From assembly GCA_014376935.1 (NCBI GenBank), contig JACMQO010000182.1, forward strand, positions 1-41,363: 41,363 nt of DNA, written 5' to 3'. Shown piece by piece: positions 24,043 through 32,514 of this stretch. The translations under genes were made by a program, and so were the position numbers. Position 1 is the first letter of the stretch. Every line of letters begins with the position of its first letter. Origin of the DNA: Bdellovibrio sp. (GTDB lineage: Bacteria; Bdellovibrionota; Bdellovibrionia; Bdellovibrionales; Bdellovibrionaceae). Below the pieces are notes generated by a model. It had not been told where the DNA came from. It searched no databases and worked only from the letters and a program-made list of their open reading frames with translations.

Positions 24043-25044
24043 ATGAATGAAACGCGTAAAGTTGTAACAATCTATTTAGTCACGAATGACGACAGTCAGA
24101 CGAAAAAAATTTCGATCCCGATGAGTTATTTTAAGATCTCGGCCTTTATCGTGGCCGTGGTGGTTGTTTCTTTATTTGCGGGCTTAATCGATTATTTTGG
24201 GTTGTTAGTGCAATCGATTGAAAATAAAAAATTAAAAATTGAAAATATTAATCTTCAAAAACAATTTCAAGTTGTTGAAGGCAAGCTTGATGTTCTGCAA
24301 TCCGCCCTTGATCGTGTCGGTATGATGACCAGCAAATTGCGATTGATTACCGATACGCAAATGAAAGATCGCGCTGAAAAATTAAATTTCCCGGCACAAG
24401 CTATGAACGACAGCAATCCGCCACCGCAAGAACGCATGACCGGCGAACAAATGTTAGAGCAAGAGCCGATCATCCAAACTGAAAACCCGGTGAACACGTT
24501 AAAGGGTGAAATTGCGACTGAAAAATCAACGTCGAATTACGCGACGTTAGTGATTCGCATCGACGAAGCCGTGAAAGATTCGACTTTAAAAGAACAATCC
24601 GTCATTGAACTTTGGGAGATGTTATCGGATCGCCAAAGTTTGTTATCAGCGACTCCGAACATGAAACCCGCGCGTGGTCCAATCGGCTCACGCTTTGGTT
24701 ATCGTATTGACCCCATCAACGGAAAACAAAAAATGCATGCCGGGGTTGATATCGCAGCACCGATCGGCACACCAGTGCGCGCGCCAGCCGATGGTGTCGT
24801 CAGCTTCGCAGGCTGGGACGAATTTTACGGTAAGCTAGTTTCAATCGATCACGGTTACGGTGTACTAACGCGTTTCGCGCACAACTCGCAGATCTACGTT
24901 CAGGTCGGCCAGAAAGTGAATAAGTTCGACGTGATCGCAGCGTCTGGAACTACGGGTAGATCAACGGGCCCCCACGTGCATTACGAAGTGCGCGTGAATG
25001 GTATTCCGGTCAACCCGATGAATTATATTTTGGATGAAGAGTAG
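24043..25044 (+). CDS. Membrane-anchored M23 (LytM-type) peptidase
   Basis: The 333-residue protein has one membrane segment (about 30-52), a coiled coil (about 58-100), a linker, and a C-terminal M23 domain (about 222-330). Its zinc motifs are present: HAGVDIAAP gives the first His and Asp, and GPHVHYEVRV the HxH. GSRFGYRIDP starts the domain. It should sit in the inner membrane with its catalytic part in the periplasm, cutting peptidoglycan crosslinks or activating other hydrolases. All ligands are conserved, so it is probably active. It is co-oriented with the PP2C gene. Confidence 0.93.
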   Translation: MNETRKVVTIYLVTNDDSQTKKISIPMSYFKISAFIVAVVVVSLFAGLIDYFGLLVQSIENKKLKIENINLQKQFQVVEGKLDVLQSALDRVGMMTSKLRLITDTQMKDRAEKLNFPAQAMNDSNPPPQERMTGEQMLEQEPIIQTENPVNTLKGEIATEKSTSNYATLVIRIDEAVKDSTLKEQSVIELWEMLSDRQSLLSATPNMKPARGPIGSRFGYRIDPINGKQKMHAGVDIAAPIGTPVRAPADGVVSFAGWDEFYGKLVSIDHGYGVLTRFAHNSQIYVQVGQKVNKFDVIAASGTTGRSTGPHVHYEVRVNGIPVNPMNYILDEE

Positions 25045-25459
25045 GTTTTAATACGTTCTTTCATTCTATAAATCGTTTCTTTAAGCCATTTGGCATGATA
25101 ATTTTTGCGTTCTGTAGACGGAATAAACCCTAAAGCTTCTAACACATTCTGTTTTAGATATTTAGCGCAAGTCTGAAAATCCTTACCCCAGTTCACTACG
25201 CGCGAGAATGGTCTAAACTGCCAAAAGCGTTCACTTTTTTCCGGCGAATTATTTGGCCGCGACCCATCGCCCACTGGCTGCGAAGCACGAAGTGGATCGA
25301 ATCTTTTGAAGAAAGTGGTCTTGCGGATTTTCTTTTCTTGTAAAGTAAAGCTCCGCCAAAAAACTTCTTCTGCAGTTTGAAGAATGACATTTGTTTTGGC
25401 GGCCCTGGTCGCTTAGTTTTTGTCGATAGTTTCGTTTTTAAGATTCTTCTTTTTTTCAT
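25023..25459 (-). pseudogene. REP-associated (Y1/RAYT) transposase with catalytic core deleted
   Basis: Two overlapping minus-strand frames carry the two ends of a RAYT-type protein. The first (25459-25196) has KKFFGGALLYKKRKSARPLS and SKDSIHFVLRSQWAMG, matching the N-terminal strand. The second (25274-25023) has ERFWQFRPFSRVVNWGKDF and YLKQNVLEALGFIP, matching the C-terminal part. The HUH motif and catalytic tyrosine region normally found between VLRS and the RFW segment (about 90 residues in relatives) are gone, and the parts are in different frames. It is therefore inactive. Its end overlaps the M23 gene by 22 bp. Confidence 0.72.
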
Positions 25460-25650
25460 AGTTAGCACTCATTTCAAGAATGGGGCTATGGGTTAAAGGC
25501 GATCTCGTGCTATCTAAGAAGATGATGAGTCGGAGTTCGGACTGTTGCTGGAATCATCATAAAAAGCTTGGTGAACGAGTTTCTGAAAAATTTTTAATCA
25601 AAAACATTTCCTGGGTGATTGCCTCGTGAAAAGCTTCTTGAAATAGAAAT

Positions 25651-25884
25651 ATGATTAGACTGATTCTAGAAGGCGTAGCGGGAGTTGGAAAAACAAGTGT
25701 GCTTTCTTGGTTAACAAATGATCCTGAGCTAAAAAATGCGTTAATCGTCAATGAGGATGAAACGCTGGGCGAACTTTTTTCCGAATTGGGCGATAAGTCG
25801 ATATCTCCAGCCCAACATGTTAAACGTCTTCAATCCGTTCCAAAATCCCGTTCCAAAAAAATGCTCCTTGGAAAAATTATGTGA
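25651..25884 (+). pseudogene. N-terminal fragment of a P-loop kinase-like protein
   Basis: The 77 codons start MIRLILEGVAGVGKTSVLSW, a strand followed by Walker A (GVAGVGKTS), then DPELKNALIVNEDETLGELF. This is the usual start of a thymidylate-kinase-like P-loop protein. The frame ends at 25884 after about 65 plausible residues, so at least two thirds of the expected protein is missing. A C-terminal-like fragment with the opposite orientation lies at 26458-26683, beyond the intact Cys-rich gene, and may belong to the same original gene. Confidence 0.5.
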
Positions 25885-25967
25885 TGTGATTTTGGCTCTG
25901 AAAAACATGGCATTCATCCTGCTATAGCCAGAAGTACAAACCAAAAACTTCTAAGGGGGAGTTCCGT

Positions 25968-26393
25968 ATGAAAACAGTATTCGCAAGTCTAATTTTATTA
26001 TCATGTTTAAGCTCGTTCGCAATGTCAGGCAAAACACCGCCAACTAGTAATGGTTCAGGTGGCGTTCAATGTGCTTGGTACGACGGTGGTAAATACGAAG
26101 AACATTCTCCACATATTTCTCAACAAGATTGTTTGGCTTCGGGCCACGCCAGCTGTAATGAACAATGCTACACGTACGATCAAGTTTGTACGGTTGTTGG
26201 TGTTCATAATGAATACGTGAAAGACGCTGCTGGTAATAACGTGATGAAAAATATTTCGGCCAACTTTTCTGGTCGTCATCAAGATTTATGGAGAGCGCAA
26301 GAGATCGCAATGCATGAATGTCATATGTCTAGCGTTGCTCAAGACACTTGTAATCTTTCAGGATGTTCTGAAGTTGCAAATCGCGTTCGCTAA
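25968..26393 (+). CDS. Small secreted cysteine-rich protein
   Basis: This 141-residue protein has a clear signal peptide (MKTVFASLILLSCLSSFAMS). The mature part has ten cysteines (VQCAWYDGG, QDCLASGHASCNEQCYTYDQ, VCTVVG, HECHMS, TCNLSGCS), suggesting several disulfides and a stable secreted or periplasmic protein. The last 60 residues include a helix (RHQDLWRAQEIAMHECH). No family is recognised. It has a strong ribosome site (AAGGGGGAG) before ATG 25968 and its own terminator at 26422-26453, so it is a self-contained unit between two gene fragments. Base composition and codon use look normal for the window. Confidence 0.7.
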   Translation: MKTVFASLILLSCLSSFAMSGKTPPTSNGSGGVQCAWYDGGKYEEHSPHISQQDCLASGHASCNEQCYTYDQVCTVVGVHNEYVKDAAGNNVMKNISANFSGRHQDLWRAQEIAMHECHMSSVAQDTCNLSGCSEVANRVR

Positions 26394-26421
26394 TAATCAG
26401 GTCGTCGATTAATAAGAATTA

Positions 26422-26453
26422 AAAAAAGCCAACTTCGAATAGTTGGCTTTTTT
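26422..26453 (+). terminator. Rho-independent terminator after the Cys-rich gene
   Basis: A perfect stem with arms AAAAAAGCCAACT (26422-26434) and AGTTGGCTTTTTT (26441-26453), loop TCGAAT, ends in a T run. It is symmetric enough to also serve the minus strand. Confidence 0.85.
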
Positions 26454-26457
26454 CATT

Positions 26458-26683
26458 TTAAAAAAGCTTGGTTTTTAAGGCTGTGATTACATCGGCTTTT
26501 ATGGTTTTTTGACGTGTCTTATTTTGAGAATCATCAATACGAAAGTGACCAACATGACAGCGGGTAGACATTTTCTGCACACTGTTGGCTAAATCTTCCC
26601 ATTTTTAGTCGTTATAAACCACTTGTACGCGAGCAGCTTGGCCTACTGATTGAAGTATTACTTCAGCAAGTAGGTGTTGATGC
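26458..26683 (-). pseudogene. C-terminal fragment with an in-frame stop, possibly P-loop kinase
   Basis: The minus strand reads HQHLLAEVILQSVGQAARVQ, then VVYND, an in-frame TAA (about 26609-26611), then KWEDLANSVQKMSTRCHVGH, FRIDDSQ and a Lys-rich helix to TAA at 26458-26460. The sequence on both sides of the stop is coherent, so one nonsense change seems likely in an already truncated gene. The pattern is consistent with the C-terminal part of a small nucleotide kinase, but that is a guess. Its 5' end overlaps the palindrome and start of the 26680 gene. Confidence 0.4.
26642..26674. promoter_or_regulatory. 33-bp imperfect palindrome over a ribosome site
   Basis: Arms at 26642-26657 and 26659-26674 match at 13 of 16 positions around a single central T. 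The right arm ends in AGTAGG, which is the likely ribosome site of the gene starting at 26680. It could be an operator or an RNA hairpin that hides the ribosome site. Confidence 0.4.
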
Positions 26684-27234
26684 TTTCAATGAAATTCATA
26701 GCTATATTCGTAATCGCTTTAGCCATCGGACCAAAGTGCTGGTGCAAAGTGAATATTAAAACGACGAAACGTTTAATTATGCCTTGTGATGTTTCAGAAC
26801 CATTGATGACGTCAGAAACGTCTCAAAGAATCTTACCTAAGGCCCTTCAACAAAATGAGTCAGCTGGTTCAGTTATTTCTAAAATGGCAGATAATTCATT
26901 TGGCGTATGGTGGGAGTCGACCCCAGTTCGTCATACAGCCGTTGGGCAAGCGGCTGATAAAGCCGAAAAGAATTTAAAAGCTGAAGTTAACTTTAAAGAT
27001 AATTCTGAGTCTAAAACAGAGCATCGAATCGTATTTAAGGTTTTGGCGATGCAAGCCTTGGCTAAAATAGAATACAAAGGCTGGGTACAGGCCGCCGTAA
27101 ATTACGACGCCAAAGCCTCGAAAGCTGAAGCGGAAGTTTCAGAAAAAATATTTCAGCGACAAGATATCGTTTTATCGCATGCCGTAACACCAAGTGAAAA
27201 TAAATCTCAGGTGTCTTGGCGCTTTGACTGGTAA
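26680..27234 (+). CDS. Exported protein of unknown function
   Basis: From ATG 26680 (AGTAGG five bases upstream) the 184-residue protein has a signal peptide (MLSMKFIAIFVIALAIGPKC); an alternative start is ATG 26689. The mature part is Lys/Ala/Glu-rich with SVISKMADNSFGVWWEST and a probable beta-rich C-terminus (TEHRIVFKVLAMQALAKIEY, KSQVSWRFDW). The first Cys pair (KCWCK) lies near the cleavage site but is not a normal lipobox. No family is recognised. Its last 28 bp overlap the end of purD on the other strand. Confidence 0.6.
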   Translation: MLSMKFIAIFVIALAIGPKCWCKVNIKTTKRLIMPCDVSEPLMTSETSQRILPKALQQNESAGSVISKMADNSFGVWWESTPVRHTAVGQAADKAEKNLKAEVNFKDNSESKTEHRIVFKVLAMQALAKIEYKGWVQAAVNYDAKASKAEAEVSEKIFQRQDIVLSHAVTPSENKSQVSWRFDW

Positions 27235-28475
27235 TTACCGATATCAGTTCGGTACTGACGACCTTCAAAATTTATTTTAGCGTTTAGTTCTAAAGCCTTA
27301 TTCTTGGCCTTTTCAAAAGTCTCATCTATCGCAATAACATTTAAAACGCGACCGCCATTTGATCGAATATATCCATTCGCATCTAACTTCGTTCCGGCGT
27401 GCAGAATGTACACGTCGGGTTGAAATCCGATCGGTAGGTGGATGGGAGTATCTTTAACGGGGTTACCTGGATAACCTGCCGCTGCATTGACGATGCAAAT
27501 TGATTTCTTATTGGTGAAGCTAAGCTCTTCTAATTGGCCTTGCGCTAAATCGTGAAACACTTTGCCGATATCATTTTTGATCAAAGGTAAAATGACCTGC
27601 GTTTCAGGGTCACCTAAGCGAACGTTGTATTCTAAAACGTAAGGCTCGTTATCCACGATCATAAGGCCCACGAATAAAATTCCGTAAAATAGATAATTCT
27701 CTTTCTTCAATTGATCAACAGATGGCTGAATCACTTTTTCAATAATTTTATGGTATAGGTAATGTGGAATATCCATCGGCGCTACCGTGCCCATTCCGCC
27801 CGTGTTTGGGCCTAAATTTTTATTTAAAAGACGTTTGTGATCTTGTGCTAGCGGTAGCGCTTGAAACGTTTCACCGTTTGTTAAAACCAAAAAACTAATT
27901 TCGGTACCTGGCAGGTTCTGCTCAAGTAACGCTGTTTCGCCAGCAGCGCCTAAAGTTTTTTCGACAAATATTTTTTTAGCGGCCGATTCTAAAATTTCAA
28001 GCGTCCGACAAATAAAAACACCTTTGCCCGCGGCAAGGCCATCTGCTTTTAGGATGTAAGGCGCGGTGTAATTTTTCGCGGCGGCCATTGTGCTTTCAAC
28101 TGAATTCACAATGTCGGCCTTGGCCGTCGGAACTCCGGCGGCTTCCATAAATTTTTTCGCAAATATTTTCGATCCCTCAAGCTGCGCCGCTTTTTTTGAA
28201 GGGCCCACAACTAAAATATCAGCGGCACGTAATGAATCACATAATCCGTCGACCAAAGGATCTTCGGGGCCGATAAAAACAAGTCCAATATTTTGAAGTT
28301 TGCAGAACTGCACAACGGCTTCGTGATTTTTTAAATCGATAATAACATTGACCGCGATTTCATCGGTGCCTGCGTTACCCGGGCTTACGAAAATTTGCTC
28401 GATTAAAACAGATTCAGCAAAACTTTTTACGATAGAGTGTTCTCGACCACCAGAGCCAATGACTAGTGCGTGCAT
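27207..28475 (-). CDS. purD: Phosphoribosylamine-glycine ligase
   Basis: The 422-residue ATP-grasp enzyme joins phosphoribosylamine and glycine in de novo purine synthesis. It starts with the typical MHALVIGSGGREHSIVKSF and has GPEDPLVDGL, the ATP-grasp segment YILKADGLAAGKGVF, LGPNTGGMGTVAPMD and metal-binding LEYNVRLGDPETQVILPL. The length is normal. GGAG lies upstream of ATG 28475. It is divergent from the thiolase gene with 90 bp between starts. No other purine gene is adjacent. Confidence 0.96.
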   Translation of the reverse strand: MHALVIGSGGREHSIVKSFAESVLIEQIFVSPGNAGTDEIAVNVIIDLKNHEAVVQFCKLQNIGLVFIGPEDPLVDGLCDSLRAADILVVGPSKKAAQLEGSKIFAKKFMEAAGVPTAKADIVNSVESTMAAAKNYTAPYILKADGLAAGKGVFICRTLEILESAAKKIFVEKTLGAAGETALLEQNLPGTEISFLVLTNGETFQALPLAQDHKRLLNKNLGPNTGGMGTVAPMDIPHYLYHKIIEKVIQPSVDQLKKENYLFYGILFVGLMIVDNEPYVLEYNVRLGDPETQVILPLIKNDIGKVFHDLAQGQLEELSFTNKKSICIVNAAAGYPGNPVKDTPIHLPIGFQPDVYILHAGTKLDANGYIRSNGGRVLNVIAIDETFEKAKNKALELNAKINFEGRQYRTDIGNYQSKRQDT

Positions 28476-28565
28476 AAAATCTCCTTGCTGATGTTATTGA
28501 TTGAAATTAACCTTAACGGCGTATCAAAACAATAAAATTTCAATTTACTTAAATAGGAAAACAAC

Positions 28566-29747
28566 ATGGAAAAAATCGTTTTTATTTCGGGCAAAAGAAC
28601 CGCATTTGGTTCATTTGGTGGCTCTTTCAAAGATATTTCAGCAACAGAGTTAACAGTTGCGGCAGGACTTGGCACTTTACAAGCCGGAAACGTGAAACCC
28701 GAAGACATTGATCATGTGATCATCGGTAACGTCGTACAAAGTGCATCTGATGCGGCTTACTTAGCCCGTCACGTTGGTTTAAAGATGGGAATTCCTGAAC
28801 ATGTTGGTGCGTACAACGTGAACCGTCTTTGTGGGTCTGGTTTTCAATCGTGGATCAACGCGGCCGAAATGATTTTAACGGGCAGTGCGAACTGCGTTTT
28901 AGCCGGTGGGGTCGAGCAAATGTCACAAGTTCCTTACGTAGCTCGTAAAGTGCGCTTCGATGGAATGCGTTTGGGTAATTTTGAATTAGAAGATTTAATG
29001 ACGGCGGCTTTAACCGACGCCTACGTGAAAATGCCCATGGCAATTACGGCCGAAAATTTGGGAGAGATGTATAAGATTACACGTGAGCAGTGCGATCAGT
29101 ACTCGATCAAATCTCAGCAGCGTTACAAAATGGCTTTAGATAAAAATTTATTCGCGAACGAAATCACGCCGGTCACAGTCACAACTAAAAAAGGATCAGT
29201 CGTTATTGATAAAGACGAACATCCAAAGCCTGATGCGACTTTAGAAAAATTATCGGCGATGAAATCATTATTTAAAAAAGACGGCCTTGTAACGGCTGCG
29301 ACTGCATCTGGAATTGTTGATGGTGCAGCTTGTTCAATTATAACTAGTGAAAGCTACGCAAAAGCTAAAGGTTATAAGCCAATGGCGCGTGTCGTATCTT
29401 GGGCTTCGGTAGGTTGTGATCCAAAAATTATGGGCATCGGTCCTGCAGCGGCTTCTAGAAAAGCTTTAGAAAAAGCCGGATTAAAATTAGATCAAATGGA
29501 CTTAGTCGAAGTGAACGAAGCGTTTGCGGCGCAGTACCTAGCGGTTGAAAAAGAATTAGGATTAAATCCTGAAAAAACAAACGCCTGTGGTGGAGCGATC
29601 GCGGTCGGTCATCCATTAGGGGCCTCTGGAGCTCGTATTATGAATCACTTAGTTTACGAACTTCACCGCACAGGCGGTAAGTACGCACTAGGTTCGGCGT
29701 GTATCGGTGGCGGTCAAGGGATCGCGATTATTATTGAACGCATGTAG
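28566..29747 (+). CDS. Acetyl-CoA acetyltransferase / thiolase
   Basis: The 393-residue thiolase has nucleophile Cys89 (RLCGSGFQSW), the substrate-binding region VEVNEAFAAQ, catalytic His in GGAIAVGHPLGASGARI and the second Cys in SACIGGGQGIA. It condenses or cleaves acyl-CoA units. Whether it works in acetoacetyl-CoA synthesis or beta-oxidation cannot be decided from sequence alone, so no symbol is given. ATG 28566 follows AATAGGAAAAC. It stands alone, divergent from purD and convergent with the HD gene. Confidence 0.95.
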   Translation: MEKIVFISGKRTAFGSFGGSFKDISATELTVAAGLGTLQAGNVKPEDIDHVIIGNVVQSASDAAYLARHVGLKMGIPEHVGAYNVNRLCGSGFQSWINAAEMILTGSANCVLAGGVEQMSQVPYVARKVRFDGMRLGNFELEDLMTAALTDAYVKMPMAITAENLGEMYKITREQCDQYSIKSQQRYKMALDKNLFANEITPVTVTTKKGSVVIDKDEHPKPDATLEKLSAMKSLFKKDGLVTAATASGIVDGAACSIITSESYAKAKGYKPMARVVSWASVGCDPKIMGIGPAAASRKALEKAGLKLDQMDLVEVNEAFAAQYLAVEKELGLNPEKTNACGGAIAVGHPLGASGARIMNHLVYELHRTGGKYALGSACIGGGQGIAIIIERM

Positions 29748-29830
29748 TTTGTTATAGTTAATTTGTGGCTCGGTTAAAAAACTCGAGCCACATAGAGAGT
29801 GCCTTTAAAGAAACTAGGGCTGTAGCGTGT

Positions 29831-31114
29831 TTAGTATTTAGTTTCGTTCAACATCTTTTTGATCGCATCGTATTTTTCTGGAGCCACGTAAAAACGATCA
29901 ATCACGCGCGCTCCTTCATATTTCTGAAAAATTTGCGTCGCCGAATCGACCGGAGACGGCACATCCCAACGGTCATACTGATCAACAACGTAAATATTCA
30001 TACGCTCTTCAGGATTCGTTGAATGGTATTTCGATAAGCGCACGTTAGAGCTGGCGTGAATAACGTCAAATCCTTTATCAATAAAAAGCTTTTCTAAGCG
30101 CTCGATACGTTCAGGATCTTGATTGTGAAGCTCTAGGGCGACACGGTAAGGCTTACGCTGGGCGATTCGTTGGGCCCATTCATTATCGACCGTATCTAGA
30201 TGCTCGTACAGTTTGTAGTCGGTGTAATTGATATACTCTTTCGAATCGGACGGTAAAAAGAACTTGCAGTCTTTCGACGTTAAATAGCGATTCAACATTT
30301 CTTCGTAAATGATACTTTTGTGATGAAAATAAACCATCAAATGCATGTGATGGCGTGAAATTAAAAAATCATCGAAAGCATAAAGCGCGCGACGGTTTAA
30401 GGCTAGATACGCCTTTTGATCAACCAGATGAAAAGTTAAGTTTTGCATCAACCAGTCTTTGTCGATTTTTCCGTAATTAATGCCGCAGAAAAATGAGTCG
30501 CGTTCAAGGTAGTCCATACGATCTGCATCTAATTCAGAACTTACAATCTGAGAAAGTAACGGGCGAAAGTTAATGCTATTGTCGGTGAAAATGGATTCAT
30601 CACAAGACAGGTTCTTATCAATAAGATAAGCCACATGCTCTGGTAGAATATCGACAAAATTATTTCGAATGATTTCTGCCAATGATGAATCGGTCACAAA
30701 TTTAATGGTGTAGTCTTCGTGATTCGCTTGGCGTGTTTGATCAATCTTTTGATCATTATAAATTTTAATATTTAATTTATCTAAAATGGGCATCACTTGT
30801 TCAGTGGTGTGACTTAATGGACCGTGACCGATGTCATGAAGTAGCGCCGCTAATTTAACAGTTTGGCGAAAGCGCGCTTTCACCGAAACTTTTGTAAAAG
30901 GATACGCTCTAAAAATAGAATCAAAAACTTGTCCGGCGACGTGACTAACACCAATCGAATGTAAGAAACGATTGTGGGTAGCCCCCGGAAAACTGAACTC
31001 AGAAAAACCAAGCTGTTTGATCTCACGCAGACGTTGAAACTCGATTGAATCGATGACGGCTTCTTCGCCATCATTAAGTTGAATTGAGCCATGTATTGGG
31101 TCACGAATTTCCAT
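29831..31114 (-). CDS. HD-domain phosphohydrolase, dGTPase/SAMHD1-like
   Basis: The 427-residue protein starts MEIRDPIHGSIQL, the usual opening of YdhJ/SAMHD1-like HD proteins. RFLHSIGVSHVAG gives the first His (52), LLHDIGHGPLSHTTE the HD pair (93-94), and LDADRMDYLERDSFFCG the final Asp and the segment that positions the nucleotide. Relatives split dNTPs into nucleosides and triphosphate, often with regulation by nucleotides; the substrate here is unproven. The start at ATG 31114 lacks a strong ribosome site. It is divergent from the first flagellin gene. Confidence 0.92.
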   Translation of the reverse strand: MEIRDPIHGSIQLNDGEEAVIDSIEFQRLREIKQLGFSEFSFPGATHNRFLHSIGVSHVAGQVFDSIFRAYPFTKVSVKARFRQTVKLAALLHDIGHGPLSHTTEQVMPILDKLNIKIYNDQKIDQTRQANHEDYTIKFVTDSSLAEIIRNNFVDILPEHVAYLIDKNLSCDESIFTDNSINFRPLLSQIVSSELDADRMDYLERDSFFCGINYGKIDKDWLMQNLTFHLVDQKAYLALNRRALYAFDDFLISRHHMHLMVYFHHKSIIYEEMLNRYLTSKDCKFFLPSDSKEYINYTDYKLYEHLDTVDNEWAQRIAQRKPYRVALELHNQDPERIERLEKLFIDKGFDVIHASSNVRLSKYHSTNPEERMNIYVVDQYDRWDVPSPVDSATQIFQKYEGARVIDRFYVAPEKYDAIKKMLNETKY

Positions 31115-31387
31115 AAATCAGAAGGTACCTGGTACTGAATTCTAAGTAAAGCCTGTTTAAACTTACTAGGTTTGTTTATAGCCAATATAAACGGGATCTA
31201 GGTCTAGATTTACAACTACCCCCTTTAGTTGTCTCAGATTGATCCGATGAGTTGTTTAAGAACGAGACACAAACATCACAGGCGAAGGATTCGCTCGGGT
31301 GGTCTGGTTCTTAAGTACTAAGTGCTCTGGCGAAATGGATTTTGCTAGTGAGCTTCGAAAGAAGCGCCCTTCATGGAGGAAGGTATT
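31115..31387. other. Divergent HD-flagellin intergenic region
   Basis: The 273-bp region has no gene. It contains a short palindrome ATCTAG-GT-CTAGAT (31196-31209) that includes the AGGTCTA motif, a candidate sigma28 promoter at 31224-31250, and a 138-bp leader before the flagellin start. Confidence 0.45.
31224..31250 (+). promoter_or_regulatory. Candidate sigma28 (FliA) promoter for flagellin
   Basis: TTTAGTTG (31224-31231), an 11-base spacer and TCCGATGA (31243-31250) fit the TAAAGTTT-N11-GCCGATAA pattern at 5 of 8 and 6 of 8 positions. It would give a leader of about 130 bases. Confidence 0.4.
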
Positions 31388-32227
31388 ATGGGATTACGAA
31401 TCAGCACTAATGGAAGTTCACTAAATGCACAACGTGCATTGTGGGGAACAAAAAGTTCATTAGACAGAGCGATGTCCAGATTATCTTCAGGTTCACGCAT
31501 CAATAAAGCGTCAGACGATGCGGCCGGATTAGCAATTTCAGAAAATTTAAAAGCTCAGATTCGCGGAGTAAAACAAGCTTCACGAAATGCTCAAGATGGC
31601 GTTTCAATGATTCAAACGGCTGAGGGTAGCTTAAGTGAAATCGGAAATATTTTAATTCGTTTACGTGAATTAAGTGTTCAGGCTGCGTCTGACACGATTG
31701 GTCCCCGCGAGCGCGGATTAGTTCATATTGAATTTAAACAAATGTTAGACGAAGTCGATCGTATTGCTGCTTCAACTGAATTTAATGGAACTCCATTATT
31801 ATCGGGTGTTGGCGGAATGTTAGAATTTCAAGTAGGAACTAAAAACTCTGTTGAAGTTGACCGTCTTTCTTTTAACGCCGCCGATTCAGATGCGGGAACT
31901 CAAGCATTAGGAATCGATTTAACAGGCGCGTACGATAAAATAACAGCACAAACTTCTTTAGGTGCCATCGACAACGCGATTAACCAAGTCAGTGGATTGC
32001 GAGCCAACTTTGGGGCTTTGCAAAACCGCATGAACTCAACAATTGAAAATATTCAAGTCAGTACAGAAAACTTAGCGTCGGCGAATTCACGTATCCGTGA
32101 TGCAGACATCGCAGAAGAAAGTTCTGAATTGGCTCGAAGTAATATTTTGCTACAGGCTGGAACATCAATTCTAGCTCAAGCGAATCAGCAACCCTCGCTA
32201 GCCTTATCTTTGTTAAAACAAGGGTAA
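31388..32227 (+). CDS. Flagellin
   Basis: The 279-residue protein has the conserved D0/D1 N-terminus (MGLRISTNGSSLNAQRALWG, LSSGSRINKASDDAAGLAIS) and C-terminus (SRIRDADIAEESSELARSN, ILLQAGTSILAQANQQP). The short central region (about 140-195) means there is little or no D2/D3 domain, as usual for small Bdellovibrio-type flagellins. ATG 31388 follows a very strong ribosome site (GGAGGAAGG); a start 15 bp earlier would cover it. It is exported by the flagellar type III system. A second flagellin gene follows after 287 bp. Confidence 0.95.
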   Translation: MGLRISTNGSSLNAQRALWGTKSSLDRAMSRLSSGSRINKASDDAAGLAISENLKAQIRGVKQASRNAQDGVSMIQTAEGSLSEIGNILIRLRELSVQAASDTIGPRERGLVHIEFKQMLDEVDRIAASTEFNGTPLLSGVGGMLEFQVGTKNSVEVDRLSFNAADSDAGTQALGIDLTGAYDKITAQTSLGAIDNAINQVSGLRANFGALQNRMNSTIENIQVSTENLASANSRIRDADIAEESSELARSNILLQAGTSILAQANQQPSLALSLLKQG

Positions 32228-32514
32228 TTGAAAAGTAAGAACCTTTTCTATAAGGGCAAGTGATGACAATAGTCAGACTTTGAAAAAAGTCAGACCCGCT
32301 GATGTGCGAAGACTTCCTGCGAACGGACCTTGTGTAAGCAAGGTCCAAATTTTACTAAACTTCATTTTGATCAAGATGATCGATTTGAAGATGACGACAG
32401 CAAAAGTGGTTTAAATACAAAACGTATTTAAAAAGTTTACTCAGCTAGAAACGGATTTTTAGCTTAACCAAGGAAAGGACTATTCACGGATGAATAACAG
32501 ACAGGGAGGATAAT
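32228..32514. other. Inter-flagellin region with two hairpins
   Basis: This 287-bp gap has no gene. It holds a small hairpin GACTTT-GAAA-AAAGTC (about 32276-32291) within a repeated GTCAGAC context and the terminator-like hairpin at 32325-32346. The part after 32350 is AT-rich and should contain the promoter of the second flagellin, but I see no clear sigma28 match (AAAAGTTT near 32430 lacks a good -10). Confidence 0.4.
32325..32346 (+). terminator. Terminator-like hairpin after the first flagellin
   Basis: Perfect arms GGACCTTG (32325-32332) and CAAGGTCC (32339-32346) with loop TGTAAG are followed by AAATTTTAC. The T tract is short, so termination may be partial. Confidence 0.6.

Noticed and set aside
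25651-25884. A small complete P-loop NTPase
   Set aside because: 77 residues with only Walker A cannot form the fold; no Walker B or lid is present.
32420-32470. Sigma28 promoter for the second flagellin
   Set aside because: AAAAGTTT resembles a -35 box but the sequence 11 bases later (AACGGATT) is a poor match to GCCGATAA.
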